The notes beneath the pieces are model-generated. The model had not been told where the DNA came from and did not search any database. It was given only the letters and a program-made list of their open reading frames with translations. DNA of 48,000 bases from a bacterium (GTDB lineage: Bacteria > Patescibacteriota > Minisyncoccia > JACQLN01): NCBI GenBank assembly GCA_030697795.1, contig JAUYOV010000003.1, positions 1-48,000 on the forward strand, given 5' to 3'. Positions 14,262 through 22,175 of the stretch are shown one piece after another (position 1 is the stretch's first letter; each line of letters begins with the position of its first letter). The position numbers and the translations under genes are program-made.

Positions 14262-15200
14262 TTATCTTACCACAAAAGGAATATTGCGCAAGCATTCTTC
14301 TAATTCTTGAGGCAAAGGCGTATTAAACGAGAACTTTTCGCCATTTTTTAGCTTAAAGCTTAAGTATTCAGCATGCAGAAACATTCGTCCTAGGTGTTTT
14401 GGGTCTTTTTTCTTTTCTCCATATTTTTTGTCTCCAGAAACTGGCAAGCCTATGGCTTTTAGGTGCACCCTTATTTGATGCATTCGGCCTGTTTTTGGTG
14501 TGGCTTCAAGTAGAGTGTGGTCTGAGTATCGTTTAACTATGCGCCAGTATGTTAAAGCCGATCTGCCTATATTTTTTGAACTAGAAACATTTTTAGTGGG
14601 GTCATGTTTTGAACGGACTATGTTTAGTTCTATTTTGCCTTCTTCTGTTTTGGGTGAGCCGTTAACTAAAACCAAATATCTTTTTGTAACCTGATGCGTT
14701 TGAAATTGTTTTTTAAGCCACAAGAAAGTTTGTTGATTTTTAGCTACAACCATTATGCCCGAAGTGTCTTTGTCTAGGCGATGAACAATACCTGGTCTAA
14801 TATTCCCGTTTTCTAAAAAATCACCCACCGATTTTATATCGGGATGTATAGCCAGTAACCAGTTAACTAAAGTGCCAGCGTGTTCGGTGTGGGATGGATG
14901 AGAAGATATGCCCGATGGTTTGTTTATAATAATAAAATCATCGTTGGCAAAAATGATTTTTATTTTTTCGCCTAGGGATTTGTCTGGTTCCAAAGATATT
15001 TCTGGCGGTAGTTCTAACTCAAACTCAATTTTATCGGTCGGCTTTAATTTTTTCGCCGATAAGGCTTTTTTATTATTCACTTTAGCATTGCCTTTTTTAA
15101 TCAGTTTTTGTATCCAGCTTCGCGAGAAATCGGGGTATTTTGAATGCAAAAAAGCGTCTAGTCTTTGGCCGGCATGTTCTTTGGTTACTTTTAATTCCAT
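14262..15200 (-). CDS. rluD: RluA-family 23S rRNA pseudouridine synthase
   Basis: 312 residues. An N-terminal S4 RNA-binding domain (QRLDAFLHSKYPDFSRSWIQ, about residues 12-60) is followed by the catalytic domain with IVHRLDKDTSGIMVVAK, which contains the catalytic Asp, and GRMHQIRVHLKAIG. This is the RluC/RluD type that modifies 23S rRNA uridines; the exact target cannot be read from sequence, so the symbol is approximate. ATG at 15200 is chosen over an upstream ATG because the family starts just before the S4 domain. It is upstream of rplS on the same strand, separated by the repeat element. Confidence 0.88.
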   Translation of the reverse strand: MELKVTKEHAGQRLDAFLHSKYPDFSRSWIQKLIKKGNAKVNNKKALSAKKLKPTDKIEFELELPPEISLEPDKSLGEKIKIIFANDDFIIINKPSGISSHPSHTEHAGTLVNWLLAIHPDIKSVGDFLENGNIRPGIVHRLDKDTSGIMVVAKNQQTFLWLKKQFQTHQVTKRYLVLVNGSPKTEEGKIELNIVRSKHDPTKNVSSSKNIGRSALTYWRIVKRYSDHTLLEATPKTGRMHQIRVHLKAIGLPVSGDKKYGEKKKDPKHLGRMFLHAEYLSFKLKNGEKFSFNTPLPQELEECLRNIPFVVR

Positions 15201-15344
15201 TATTAAGATTGTCCCAAAAAAGGCGAGAATTGTCACTTTTTTAAAGTAATACACAGCCGATTGTTGCCAAAATGAATTGTGGTGCTATTATGGAGGCAAT
15301 ATTAAAAGTGATTAGGTAGTTAACAAGTTAAACAATAAAAAAAA

Positions 15345-15893
15345 ATGTCAAGAAAAATAGCTTATATCTTAGTTGTATCCGGTTTGATGTTTTCCTTAGC
15401 AGGCTTGGCTTTGGCCCAAGATTCAATGCAAGGCAGTGTTCAAAAAGAAAGGTTGCAGGAAAAAAGAAAAGAAATAGAAACAAAAGTCGGCGAAAAGAAA
15501 ACCGAAGTAAGAAAGAGGTTGGAAACTGCTCGCGCGGGGTTAGTTAGAATGTATGTTAATAGAATGTCTGCGCGTTATGATGCGGCCATTAATCGTTTAG
15601 ACAATTTGGCGCAGAGAATAGGTACTCGTTTAGAAAAAGTTTCTGCCGATGGTAAAGATATTAAGGCTTACACCAAGGCTTTAACTGAAGCTAAAACAAA
15701 AATAGAAACAGCCAAGACAAAGCTGGCCGAAACAAAAACTGCTTTAAATATGGTATCAGATTCCGAACTGCCCAAGACAGATTTTGAAAGTGCTAGAACG
15801 AAATTATCCGAAACAAAAGATGCTATAAAAGATGCTCATACAGCTTTGGTGGATGTGGTAAATTCTATTAAAGGTTCTTCAAATAAAAAATAA
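15345..15893 (+). CDS. Exported coiled-coil protein
   Basis: 182 residues. Residues 1-24 form a signal peptide (IAYILVVSGLMFSLAGLALA, then QDS). The mature protein is almost all charged helix with heptad-like repeats and recurring KLAETK/KLSETK units, so a long coiled coil is expected outside the membrane. No enzyme motif. Such proteins are common in Patescibacteria but unassigned; a structural or envelope role is an inference. An A-rich stretch precedes ATG and no ribosome binding site is visible. Confidence 0.75.
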   Translation: MSRKIAYILVVSGLMFSLAGLALAQDSMQGSVQKERLQEKRKEIETKVGEKKTEVRKRLETARAGLVRMYVNRMSARYDAAINRLDNLAQRIGTRLEKVSADGKDIKAYTKALTEAKTKIETAKTKLAETKTALNMVSDSELPKTDFESARTKLSETKDAIKDAHTALVDVVNSIKGSSNKK

Positions 15894-15902
15894 ACAAATA
15901 AT

Positions 15903-16036
15903 AAAACACGAAGCACGAAATCCGAAATTCGAAACAAATCTTAAAAATCAAAACCCAAATTCTAAAAGGTTTTAGAAATTAAGGCATTGGGATTTAAATA
16001 TTGTTTCGGATTTAGATATTCGAATTTCGAATTTAA
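15903..16036. repeat. Long imperfect inverted repeat (GAAATCCGAAATTCGAA type)
   Basis: Contains GCACGAAATCCGAAATTCG on the left and ATTCGAATTTCGAATTT on the right with CAAAT/ATTTG-type symmetry between. A short version of the left arm lies inside gatB at 35371-35400. It fills the whole gap between two genes and ends 5 nt before the next ATG. Confidence 0.75.
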
Positions 16037-16041
16037 TCAAA

Positions 16042-16338
16042 ATGGACGAAACAACAAACAATTCAAACGGCGAAAATAACCGTTGGGCGTGGATAGTCAC
16101 AGGTGTGGTGGTTTTGGTAGCCATAATAGGCTTTTATTCCTGGCCTCAAAGCACCAGCGATGAAACAGCCGAAGTTCCAGCTAACAATGTGGTAGAGGAA
16201 GATATTTACACAGCCTCTCTTAATAATTTTGGCTCATCGGACGAGCTTGCCGATATCGAAAACGATTTAAACAACACCGACGTTTCTAATTTGGATAAAG
16301 AAACTGCCGATGTTGATTCTGCTATAAATAACGAATAG
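16042..16338 (+). CDS. Small single-pass membrane protein
   Basis: 98 residues. A short Asn-rich N-terminus is followed by one helix (WAWIVTGVVVLVAIIGFYSW, residues 15-34) and an acidic, low-complexity tail with repeated DI/DL-N-DL units (IENDLNNTDVSNLDKE). It may be anchored with the acidic tail outside. No family recognised. It follows the exported coiled-coil gene, and the pair may both be envelope proteins. Confidence 0.65.
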   Translation: MDETTNNSNGENNRWAWIVTGVVVLVAIIGFYSWPQSTSDETAEVPANNVVEEDIYTASLNNFGSSDELADIENDLNNTDVSNLDKETADVDSAINNE

Positions 16339-16390
16339 TTTACCGAAAACTGTTGCATAACAGTCCCTACTCGAATTTCGGGTGGGGGTT

Positions 16391-16400
16391 TTGCTATAAT
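16391..16400 (+). promoter_or_regulatory. Extended -10 promoter, predicted leaderless
   Basis: TTGCTATAAT with TATAAT at 16395-16400 ends 7 nt before the ATG of the MFS gene. There is no ribosome binding site, so the transcript should start at about the A of ATG. Confidence 0.65.
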
Positions 16401-16407
16401 CATTGGA

Positions 16408-17586
16408 ATGAGGATCTTAACCAAAACAGGGGTGATATTCAGCATCGTTTTTGTTGATTTTTTGGGCTTAAGCTTTATATTACCGCTTTATCCGGAATTG
16501 GCTAGCCGGTTTGGGTTATCGGCCACTTTAATCACTCTGCTTTCAGCTTCGTATGCCCTGATGCAGTTTATTTTCTCGCCGATCTTGGGCAGACTTTCGG
16601 ATAGAATTGGCAGAAAACCCGTATTAGTTGTAACTTCGCTGGGTACGGCGGTCTCTTTTTTGCTTTTTGGTTGGGCTAACTCCGTTTGGCTTATTTTTGC
16701 TTCTAGAATTTTAAATGGAATTTTTGGCTCCAGCGTGGCGGTGGCTCAAGCCTATATTGCCGATGTTACGGGCAGGCACGAAAGAACAGAGGGTATGGGC
16801 ACAATTGGCGCGGCTTTGGGGCTGGGTTTAATATTCGGCCCCGCTATGTCGGGTTTCTTGGGACATTTTGGTTTTGGCGCGCCGGCTTATGGCGCGGCAA
16901 TATTAACATTTTTAAATTCAATTTTTGTTATATTTTTTTTAAAAGAATCTCTCGCCAAAAATTTAAGAGTAAAAAAGAAAATTTTAAATTTAGAAATTCA
17001 TATTAAAAATATTGCCGAGGTTTTAAAACACCCCTTAATGGGCAGAATAATGCTCACATATTTTTTAGCTATGTTTGCTTTAGCTTCGGTGCAAAATATA
17101 GCCACTCTTTTTGCCGAAGAGAGATTTCACTTAACTATAGCTGAAATAGGCATAGTCTTTGCTTTGATTGGGTTGGTTTTGCTTTTAGCTCAAGGATTTT
17201 TGGTTGGACGGCTGGTTAAATATACAGGAGAGTCCGTGATTGTTGTTTTGGGAATATTTTTAAGCATGCTCGGTTATTTTATGACTCCTACAATTGAATA
17301 TATTTGGCTTGTTCTTATTGCTGCTGGATTTATGGCTTTGGGTGTGGGTTTATGTATTCCCGCTTTAAATTCGTTAATTTCTAAAAATGCTTCAGGCAAA
17401 GAACAAGGCGAAATTTTTGGCGCGGCTCAATCTTTAATCGGCTTCGCCTTAATTTTTGCGCCAATATTTGGCGGTGGGCTTTATGATCTTTTTGGTAGCG
17501 GTTCGCCGTTTTTTGCCGCTGGTTTTATAACTTTAATTGCGCTTTATTTTGCTTTGGTTGTTTTTGGCAAACTTAAAAAAGTTTAA
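16408..17586 (+). CDS. MFS transporter (TetA-like drug:H+ antiporter group)
   Basis: 392 residues with 12 predicted membrane helices. The diagnostic loop 2-3 motif is GRLSDRIGRKPVLVVTS, and helix 5 has LGLGLIFGPAMSGFLG, the motif C of 12-helix drug antiporters. The second half carries GRLVKYTGESVIVVLG and ends FGKLKKV. It is likely to export a small compound across the cytoplasmic membrane using the proton gradient; substrate unknown. It is a stand-alone gene with a leaderless-type promoter. Confidence 0.88.
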   Translation: MRILTKTGVIFSIVFVDFLGLSFILPLYPELASRFGLSATLITLLSASYALMQFIFSPILGRLSDRIGRKPVLVVTSLGTAVSFLLFGWANSVWLIFASRILNGIFGSSVAVAQAYIADVTGRHERTEGMGTIGAALGLGLIFGPAMSGFLGHFGFGAPAYGAAILTFLNSIFVIFFLKESLAKNLRVKKKILNLEIHIKNIAEVLKHPLMGRIMLTYFLAMFALASVQNIATLFAEERFHLTIAEIGIVFALIGLVLLLAQGFLVGRLVKYTGESVIVVLGIFLSMLGYFMTPTIEYIWLVLIAAGFMALGVGLCIPALNSLISKNASGKEQGEIFGAAQSLIGFALIFAPIFGGGLYDLFGSGSPFFAAGFITLIALYFALVVFGKLKKV

Positions 17587-17617
17587 TAATCTATTGAAGC
17601 CTCACTTCGATAGATTA
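17587..17617 (+). terminator. Hairpin after the MFS gene
   Basis: AATCTATTGAAGC...ACTTCGATAGATT (about 17589-17617), a 13-nt arm pair with wobble pairs around CTC. It lacks a long T run. Its core resembles the hairpin at 18114-18152 (CTATTGAGG/CTCGATAG), so it may be a repeat of the same family rather than a true terminator. Confidence 0.5.
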
Positions 17618-17631
17618 AGACATATTTTAAA

Positions 17632-18090
17632 ATGAAAGTAAAATCTCAAGAGGTTTATTTGATTTTGCACAATATACGTAGCGCCTACAATGTAGGTGCG
17701 ATTTTTAGAACGGCCGATGCGGTTGGAGTTTCCAAAATTTACATTGGCGGTTATACGCCCACACCCAAAAATCCAAAAGTTACTAAAACTTCGCTCGGGG
17801 CGGAAAAATCAGTGGCTTGGGAAAAATATTTTAATACTTGGAAGCTGGTGGAGGAATTAAAATCAAAACAAATCAAAGTTGTGGCTTTAGAGCAATCAAA
17901 AAATAGTCGCGATTATCGCCAATTTAAACCTAAGTTTCCGTTAGCGGTTGTGGTGGGTAACGAAGTTAAAGGTATTTCGCCGAATATTCTTAAACGTTGC
18001 GATTCTGTTTGGCACATTCCTATGCGCGGCAAAAAAGAATCGTTAAATGTATCCGTGGCTACCGGTATATTTGTTTACCATTTAGCATGA
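17632..18090 (+). CDS. TrmH/SpoU-family RNA 2'-O-methyltransferase
   Basis: 152 residues, the size of a minimal SpoU catalytic domain. Motif 1 is NIRSAYNVGAIFRTADAVG, motif 2 is LAVVVGNEVKGISP and motif 3 is IPMRGKKESLNVSVATGI, which together form the trefoil-knot SAM site. It methylates the ribose of a tRNA or rRNA nucleotide; without the N-terminal extension of RlmB the target cannot be told. The stop codon lies inside the stem of the hairpin that follows. Confidence 0.9.
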   Translation: MKVKSQEVYLILHNIRSAYNVGAIFRTADAVGVSKIYIGGYTPTPKNPKVTKTSLGAEKSVAWEKYFNTWKLVEELKSKQIKVVALEQSKNSRDYRQFKPKFPLAVVVGNEVKGISPNILKRCDSVWHIPMRGKKESLNVSVATGIFVYHLA

Positions 18091-18152
18091 GTCCTGCTAT
18101 CGCAGGACTCATGCTAGGCGACTATTGAGGCTTCGCCTCGATAGTCGCCTAG
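18084..18152. repeat. Two adjoining long hairpins
   Basis: A perfect 14-bp hairpin (18084-18097 with 18102-18115, loop TATC) covers the TrmH stop codon. It shares two bases with an 18-bp hairpin (18114-18131 with 18135-18152, loop TTC, one G-T pair). No T tract follows. Their position beside a Y1 transposase gene recalls REP/BIME-type palindromes. Confidence 0.8.
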
Positions 18153-18231
18153 TTACTAATTCCTTACAGGAAACCCCGAACAACTGAAGCGGCGGGTAGA
18201 GCCGCCGCGAAGGAAGTTCGGGGATGAATGC

Positions 18232-18256
18232 GCGTAGCACCGATTAGGTGCTACGC
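18232..18256 (+). promoter_or_regulatory. Hairpin ahead of the transposase start
   Basis: Perfect 10-bp stem GCGTAGCACC/GGTGCTACGC ending 7 nt before the ATG at 18264. It may limit translation of the transposase or be part of the element's left end. Confidence 0.55.
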
Positions 18257-18263
18257 TGTCTTC

Positions 18264-18695
18264 ATGAGAATCCGCAGTTTAAGTCACTGTGTCTATCAAC
18301 ACCAGTATCATATAGTCTGGGGTACCAAGTATCGTAGAAAGTTTCTCAAACATTACACCAAGCACGAATTCATCAAGAGCCTTTATATCACCATCGAGAA
18401 ATACCCCACACTCTTCCTTCACACGGCTAACGTTTCAGAAGACCATGTTCATATTCAAATAGAAATACCACCAAGCATCTCTGTGGCCGTCGCTGTGCAA
18501 AAGTTAAAGCAGGAATCAAGTAGAACTCTAAAGAATAAGTTTAATTTCATCCAAAACATGTATATAGACGGCCACATCTGGAGTGTGGGGTATTTCTCCT
18601 CTACCATCGGACTTAACGAGGATACGATAAAGAAATATATAGAATACCAAAACAAGGAAGACCTACCCATACAACCTGAGTGTGGATTCTCATGA
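18264..18695 (+). CDS. tnpA: Y1 transposase TnpA, IS200-like
   Basis: 143 residues. It has the HUH motif as HVHIQIEIP, KLKQESSRTL, the WSVGYFSSTIG motif and the nucleophilic tyrosine region IKKYIEYQNKED, all standard for IS200-type and REP-associated transposases. It cuts and joins single-stranded DNA at hairpin ends. The start at 18264 (MRIRSLSHCVYQHQYHIVW) fits the family; a longer frame begins upstream at 18228 within the left-end hairpin region. It appears intact and could be active. No accessory tnpB is present. Confidence 0.88.
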   Translation: MRIRSLSHCVYQHQYHIVWGTKYRRKFLKHYTKHEFIKSLYITIEKYPTLFLHTANVSEDHVHIQIEIPPSISVAVAVQKLKQESSRTLKNKFNFIQNMYIDGHIWSVGYFSSTIGLNEDTIKKYIEYQNKEDLPIQPECGFS

Positions 18696-18850
18696 GACCA
18701 AAGGAAACCCCGCACAGAGTGCGGGGAGGAGGTCATTCAATTGTTAAACATCCAGTGTTTAACAATCTCAATTTGACAGACTTGATAATATGGCGAATAC
18801 TCTTTAATAAGATGTTCTTTGATTTAAACTTCCACAAAGAGAGAATAGAT

Positions 18851-19300
18851 ATGGCAAGCGAGAGAATTCCAGTACCTGTAACTTTGAAAGAAAAACTCCT
18901 TCACTATGGAGAGATTCTTGATGACGACGATGAAGACACCATCGAAGCACGCAAATTCATTGAATTGATAAATATACGCAGGGAAAAAGGTTGCACCATC
19001 AAAGAAATACAGGATATGAGTTGTTTGATCAGTTCCATAGAAAGGCAAATAAAAGAAGGAGATTTAATCTTTGAATACGCAGAACGACTTAGGCAAAAAG
19101 GAATAAGTCCTTTAAGTCGAGAAGCTGATTCCGAGAAAATGTCGATTCTATTGGAGTCTGTTGGGAGTCCAGATCCAGAGATTCTTAGTGACTTCAATAA
19201 AACCTTAGATGTGGCCAGACTTTTAATGGAGCTTGGACGAAGGAAAAAACAGGAGGAAGGTAAAAATGAAAAGGCGCAGGGCCAGTCCCGAGGAGATTGA
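18851..19300 (+). CDS. Uncharacterised helical protein
   Basis: 149 residues from ATG at 18851. The frame is open further upstream into the insertion element, but that part is not credible. The protein is acidic and helical (LDDDDEDTIEARKFIELI, KEIQDMSCLISSIERQIKEG) with no signal peptide. No family recognised. Its 3' end overlaps the next gene by 35 bases, so the two are translated together. It lies just downstream of the transposon. Confidence 0.65.
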   Translation: MASERIPVPVTLKEKLLHYGEILDDDDEDTIEARKFIELINIRREKGCTIKEIQDMSCLISSIERQIKEGDLIFEYAERLRQKGISPLSREADSEKMSILLESVGSPDPEILSDFNKTLDVARLLMELGRRKKQEEGKNEKAQGQSRGD

Positions 19301-19517
19301 CACTAGACTACGTCTCCTTCAAGCAGAGGTTGAAGAAGATAGAGTTGTGGGTGAATTGCTATGCGAGTTTATTGACAGAAGGAATCGGGGCGAGTTTGTT
19401 ACTTCGGAAGAGATCCTTGCAAAAGCTCCATATCCCGAAGTTAAAAATAAACTTACTGAAGTGATTGCATTCGCCGATATACTTCTTGGCCCGTTTGAAG
19501 ATGGTGAAGATATATAA
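19266..19517 (+). CDS. Uncharacterised small helical protein
   Basis: 83 residues from ATG at 19266, chosen because AGGAGGAAGG lies 5-6 nt upstream inside the preceding gene. A basic N-terminus (MKRRRASPEEIDTRLRLL) is followed by acidic helices and TSEEILAKAPYPEVKNKL. Possible toxin-antitoxin-like coupling with the preceding gene is only suggested by the overlap; neither sequence matches a family I know. Confidence 0.65.
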   Translation: MKRRRASPEEIDTRLRLLQAEVEEDRVVGELLCEFIDRRNRGEFVTSEEILAKAPYPEVKNKLTEVIAFADILLGPFEDGEDI

Positions 19518-19595
19518 AGCTGTCCGGCATTCTGTGTGGCTAGGGTCCCGTTTGGAAACGTAAGTAATGTTTCCAATTCCCCTCTAGCCATGAAA
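19518..19595 (+). ncRNA. Structured 3' untranslated region
   Basis: Between the stop at 19517 and the terminator there are nested stems: TGGCTAG (19537-19543) with CTAGCCA (19584-19590), and inside it GGAAAC (19554-19559) with GTTTCC (19569-19574). An outer AGCTG/CAGCT pairing is also possible. It could be a small RNA or an mRNA 3' structure. Confidence 0.4.
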
Positions 19596-19610
19596 TAGCT
19601 GGCAGCTAGG

Positions 19611-19641
19611 CCCGTTCAAAGAAAATCTTGAACGGGTTTTT
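19611..19641 (+). terminator. Rho-independent terminator
   Basis: 9-bp stem CCCGTTCAA (19611-19619) with TTGAACGGG (19628-19636), followed by TTTTTAATTT. Confidence 0.85.
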
Positions 19642-19680
19642 AATTTCCATCTATATAAATTTTGGAATAAACATTTTGAT

Positions 19681-19689
19681 TGCTATTAT
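19681..19689 (+). promoter_or_regulatory. Extended -10 promoter, predicted leaderless
   Basis: TGCTATTAT ends 6 nt before the ATG of the cysteine desulfurase gene; no ribosome binding site lies between. Confidence 0.6.
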
Positions 19690-19695
19690 ATTTAA

Positions 19696-20910
19696 ATGAA
19701 TCATAGGGTCTATTTAGATTATGCCGCGGCGACGCCATTGGATGTGCGGGTCAAACAATCAATGGATGAGTATCTTAAAAAAGGTGGAGCCCATTCGACA
19801 TGCTCAGGGCAAGCTAATCCTTCGGGTTTGTATGAAGAAGGCCGAGAATCGCAAAGAGCTTTGAGTGAAGCCAGAAAAACTGTGGCGGGTTTTGTGGTCG
19901 CCAAACCGCACGAGATTATTTTTACATCTAGCACCACGGAATCTAACAATATTGCAATTTTGGGTGTGGCTATGGCGAATAAATCCAAGGGTATGCACCT
20001 AATTACTACAGAGGTGGAGCATGTTTCGGTTTTAAATCCATTTAAGCGTTTAGAAGAATATGGTTTTGAAGTAACGTATTTGCCGGTAGATGAATTTGGC
20101 AGAGTTTCGGCCGATCAAGTCAAAGAAGCTATTAGGCCAGATACTATTTTAGTTTCTGTTATTTTTGCTTCTAATGAGATTGGGACGATAAATCCTATCC
20201 GTGAAATTGGTCAAACGATTAAATTAATGAAGTCCTCCTACGCTAAAGCTTCGGAGGATAAAAAAAATGGGCTACCGTATTTTTTTACAGATGCGGCGCA
20301 GGCCGTGCCACACATCAAAATCAATACCGATAATTTGGGTATAGATTTAATGTCTTTTAGTTCTAGTAAAATTTATGGTCCGAAAGGTGCTGCGGCTTTA
20401 TATATAAAATCTGGCACAAAATTAGCACCTATAATGTTGGGTGGTTCGCAAGAAAACAATCTGCGCCCAGGTACGCAAGATGTGGCTGGTATTGTAGGGT
20501 TTGCCGAAGCAATTAAAATAACTCAAACAGAAGGGGAAAAGGAAGATGGTCGGTTGGTGAAATGGCGTGATAGAATTATAAAAGAAGTTAAAGATGCTTT
20601 GCCCGAGGTTTTGTTAAATGGTTCTCTCCAAGAAAGACTAGCTAATAATATAAGTTTTTCTATTGCAGGTGTTAAAGGAGAAGAACTTGTTATGGCTATG
20701 GATGAGGCGGGTTTTGCCTTATCCACCCGCTCGGCTTGCGACACCAAAAATTCTACGCCGCCTCATGTTATTAAAGCTATCGGCCGTACAGATAGCGAAG
20801 CCTGGGGTACGGTGCGGATTACGCTCGGACGTTTTACAACAGAAAATGATGTAAACTTGTTTGTAGAGGCTTTTATAAAAGAAGTTAAGAAACTAAAGTC
20901 TAGAAGATAG
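19696..20910 (+). CDS. iscS: Cysteine desulfurase (NifS/IscS-like)
   Basis: 404 residues, pyridoxal-phosphate enzyme that takes sulfur from cysteine for Fe-S clusters and tRNA thiolation. Visible are VYLDYAAATPLD, IIFTSSTTESNN, TTEVEHVSVL, FTDAAQAVPHI, the PLP-lysine region SFSSSKIYGPKG and the active-cysteine loop STRSACDTKNSTPPHVI. Two segments are foreign to the family: GGAHSTCSGQA (from the repeat CATTCGACATGCTCAGGGCA, 19791-19814) and SSYAKASEDK (from a palindromic repeat, 20230-20262). Both fall on surface loops, so the enzyme is probably active. It precedes oxidative-stress genes; no iscU or suf genes are present here. Confidence 0.92.
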   Translation: MNHRVYLDYAAATPLDVRVKQSMDEYLKKGGAHSTCSGQANPSGLYEEGRESQRALSEARKTVAGFVVAKPHEIIFTSSTTESNNIAILGVAMANKSKGMHLITTEVEHVSVLNPFKRLEEYGFEVTYLPVDEFGRVSADQVKEAIRPDTILVSVIFASNEIGTINPIREIGQTIKLMKSSYAKASEDKKNGLPYFFTDAAQAVPHIKINTDNLGIDLMSFSSSKIYGPKGAAALYIKSGTKLAPIMLGGSQENNLRPGTQDVAGIVGFAEAIKITQTEGEKEDGRLVKWRDRIIKEVKDALPEVLLNGSLQERLANNISFSIAGVKGEELVMAMDEAGFALSTRSACDTKNSTPPHVIKAIGRTDSEAWGTVRITLGRFTTENDVNLFVEAFIKEVKKLKSRR

Positions 20911-20976
20911 AATGTAGATTCTGGAATGTGGTCCGAAACTACTTTCCACCTTCTATTTTCTAATATCTAAAAAACC
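20911..20976. repeat. Intergenic repeat (TAGAATGTAGA / TCTATTTTCTAATATCTA type)
   Basis: Starts ATAGAATGTAGATTCTGG and ends CTTCTATTTTCTAATATCTA, roughly inverse to one another. Similar sequence lies before dnaE (44800-44835) and around the four-helix-bundle gene (28395-28435 and 28785-28822). Confidence 0.65.
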
Positions 20977-21579
20977 ATGCATAAACCAACCGAATTTAAT
21001 TTAGGAGAACTAAATGGCATTTCGGCTAAAACCAATGAGATCCACGAGAAAAAACTGTACGCGGGTTATGTTAATAAAAGAAATGAGGTTGAAGAAAAGT
21101 TATCAAAAATAACTTCGGAAGAATTAACTGCGGGTAATCAGACTTATTCTTATTTACGCGGTTTAAAAGAAGGCGAAACATTTGCGGCCAACGGCATGAT
21201 TTTGCACCAAATGTTTTTTAGTATTTTGGGTGGCAACGGTGATGTCTCAAACACAAAAATTTTAAATGCTATAGAAAAAGAATGGGGCAGTTTTGATAAT
21301 TTTAAGGCGATGTTTACGGCTTCGGCCATGGCAGCGCGGGGCTGGGCTATTTTATGTTGGGATTTTTCCGATATGAAGCTTCACATCTATACAGCTGATG
21401 CCCAAAATCAAGGCGGGGTGTGGAATTGCGCCGTTCTGCTCAACGTAGATGTTTACGAACATGCTTATTTTATAGATCACGGTTTCGACCGCAAAGCTTA
21501 CTTAGAATCTTTCTTTAAAAATATAAATTGGAGTAAGGTCGATCAGTTGTATGGTCAAGTAGCCAATATAAACCAATGA
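20977..21579 (+). CDS. Fe/Mn superoxide dismutase
   Basis: 200 residues; converts superoxide to peroxide and oxygen. The four metal ligands are in the expected motifs: His in EIHEKKLYAGYVNK, His in MILHQMFFSILGG, and Asp and His in LLNVDVYEHAYFIDHG. It has no signal peptide, so it is cytoplasmic. The metal (Fe or Mn) cannot be decided. It overlaps the peroxiredoxin gene by four bases, and the pair forms a compact oxidative-stress operon that removes superoxide and then peroxide. Confidence 0.93.
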   Translation: MHKPTEFNLGELNGISAKTNEIHEKKLYAGYVNKRNEVEEKLSKITSEELTAGNQTYSYLRGLKEGETFAANGMILHQMFFSILGGNGDVSNTKILNAIEKEWGSFDNFKAMFTASAMAARGWAILCWDFSDMKLHIYTADAQNQGGVWNCAVLLNVDVYEHAYFIDHGFDRKAYLESFFKNINWSKVDQLYGQVANINQ

Positions 21580-22127
21580 ACATAGAAGTTGGAAAGAAAT
21601 TACCAAATTTTATTGGCAAAACCCATCTTGGGCAAGATATTAACTTGGCTAAATTTTTTGGGGAAAATAACATTGTTTTATATTTTTATCCCAAAGACGA
21701 TACGCCGGGTTGTACAGTGGAAGGCATAGAGTTTTCGCAACTTAATAAAGAATTTAAAAAACAAAATACTTTGGTTTTTGGTATGAGCCGCGATAGTTTG
21801 GATTCGCATACTAGGTTTTGTAATAAAAACAATATTCACTTGCCATTACTTTCCGATGTTAACGGGGAATATGGCAGAAAGTTGGGGCTATTAAAAGAAA
21901 GCGGCAGTTATATCAGAACAACTGCGTTAATAGGCCGCGATGGCAAAATAAAACATATTTGGGAGAATGTTAAAGCGAATGACCATGCTGCCGAAGTTTT
22001 AAGCAAGGTAAAGGAACTAGAACACAATGCTCAAAAGAAAATATCTTTAGGTAAAGATCTAGGTTCAACTCGCCGAAGTTATACTAAACCCGCCCAGAAA
22101 TCTGCTTCGAAATCTAGATTTAAATAA
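21576..22127 (+). CDS. bcp: Peroxiredoxin, BCP/PrxQ type
   Basis: 183 residues. The peroxidatic Cys is in FYPKDDTPGCTVEGIEFSQL. Downstream are FGMSRDSLDSHTRFCNKNN and a final SYIRTTALIGRDGKI. The usual BCP resolving Cys five residues after the first is absent (GCTVEG), so it may use another Cys or an external thiol. The last 35 residues are Lys/Ser-rich and likely disordered. It uses thiols to reduce hydroperoxides and is translationally coupled with the superoxide dismutase. Confidence 0.9.
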   Translation: MNIEVGKKLPNFIGKTHLGQDINLAKFFGENNIVLYFYPKDDTPGCTVEGIEFSQLNKEFKKQNTLVFGMSRDSLDSHTRFCNKNNIHLPLLSDVNGEYGRKLGLLKESGSYIRTTALIGRDGKIKHIWENVKANDHAAEVLSKVKELEHNAQKKISLGKDLGSTRRSYTKPAQKSASKSRFK

Positions 22128-22175
22128 GTTGTGTTATAATATAGTTAATTAAAACTTTTTATAAATATAAATAAA

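Larger units (their letters stand above)
18165..18740 (+). mobile_element. IS200/IS605-like element
   Basis: A single transposase gene between two subterminal hairpins that share the sequence GGAAACCCCG. The left end has a nested hairpin (CCCCGAAC 18174-18181 with GTTCGGGG 18216-18223, inner stem GCGGCGG/CCGCCGC). The right end has CCCCGCAC (18708-18715) with GTGCGGGG (18719-18726) and then AGGAGGTCATTC. There are no terminal inverted repeats or target duplications, as expected for single-strand transposition. Exact ends are uncertain. Confidence 0.75.

Noticed and set aside
18680-18850. N-terminal extension of the 149-aa gene into the insertion element
   Set aside because: The extension is translated from the transposon right-end hairpin and AT-rich spacer; the internal ATG at 18851 gives a normal protein.
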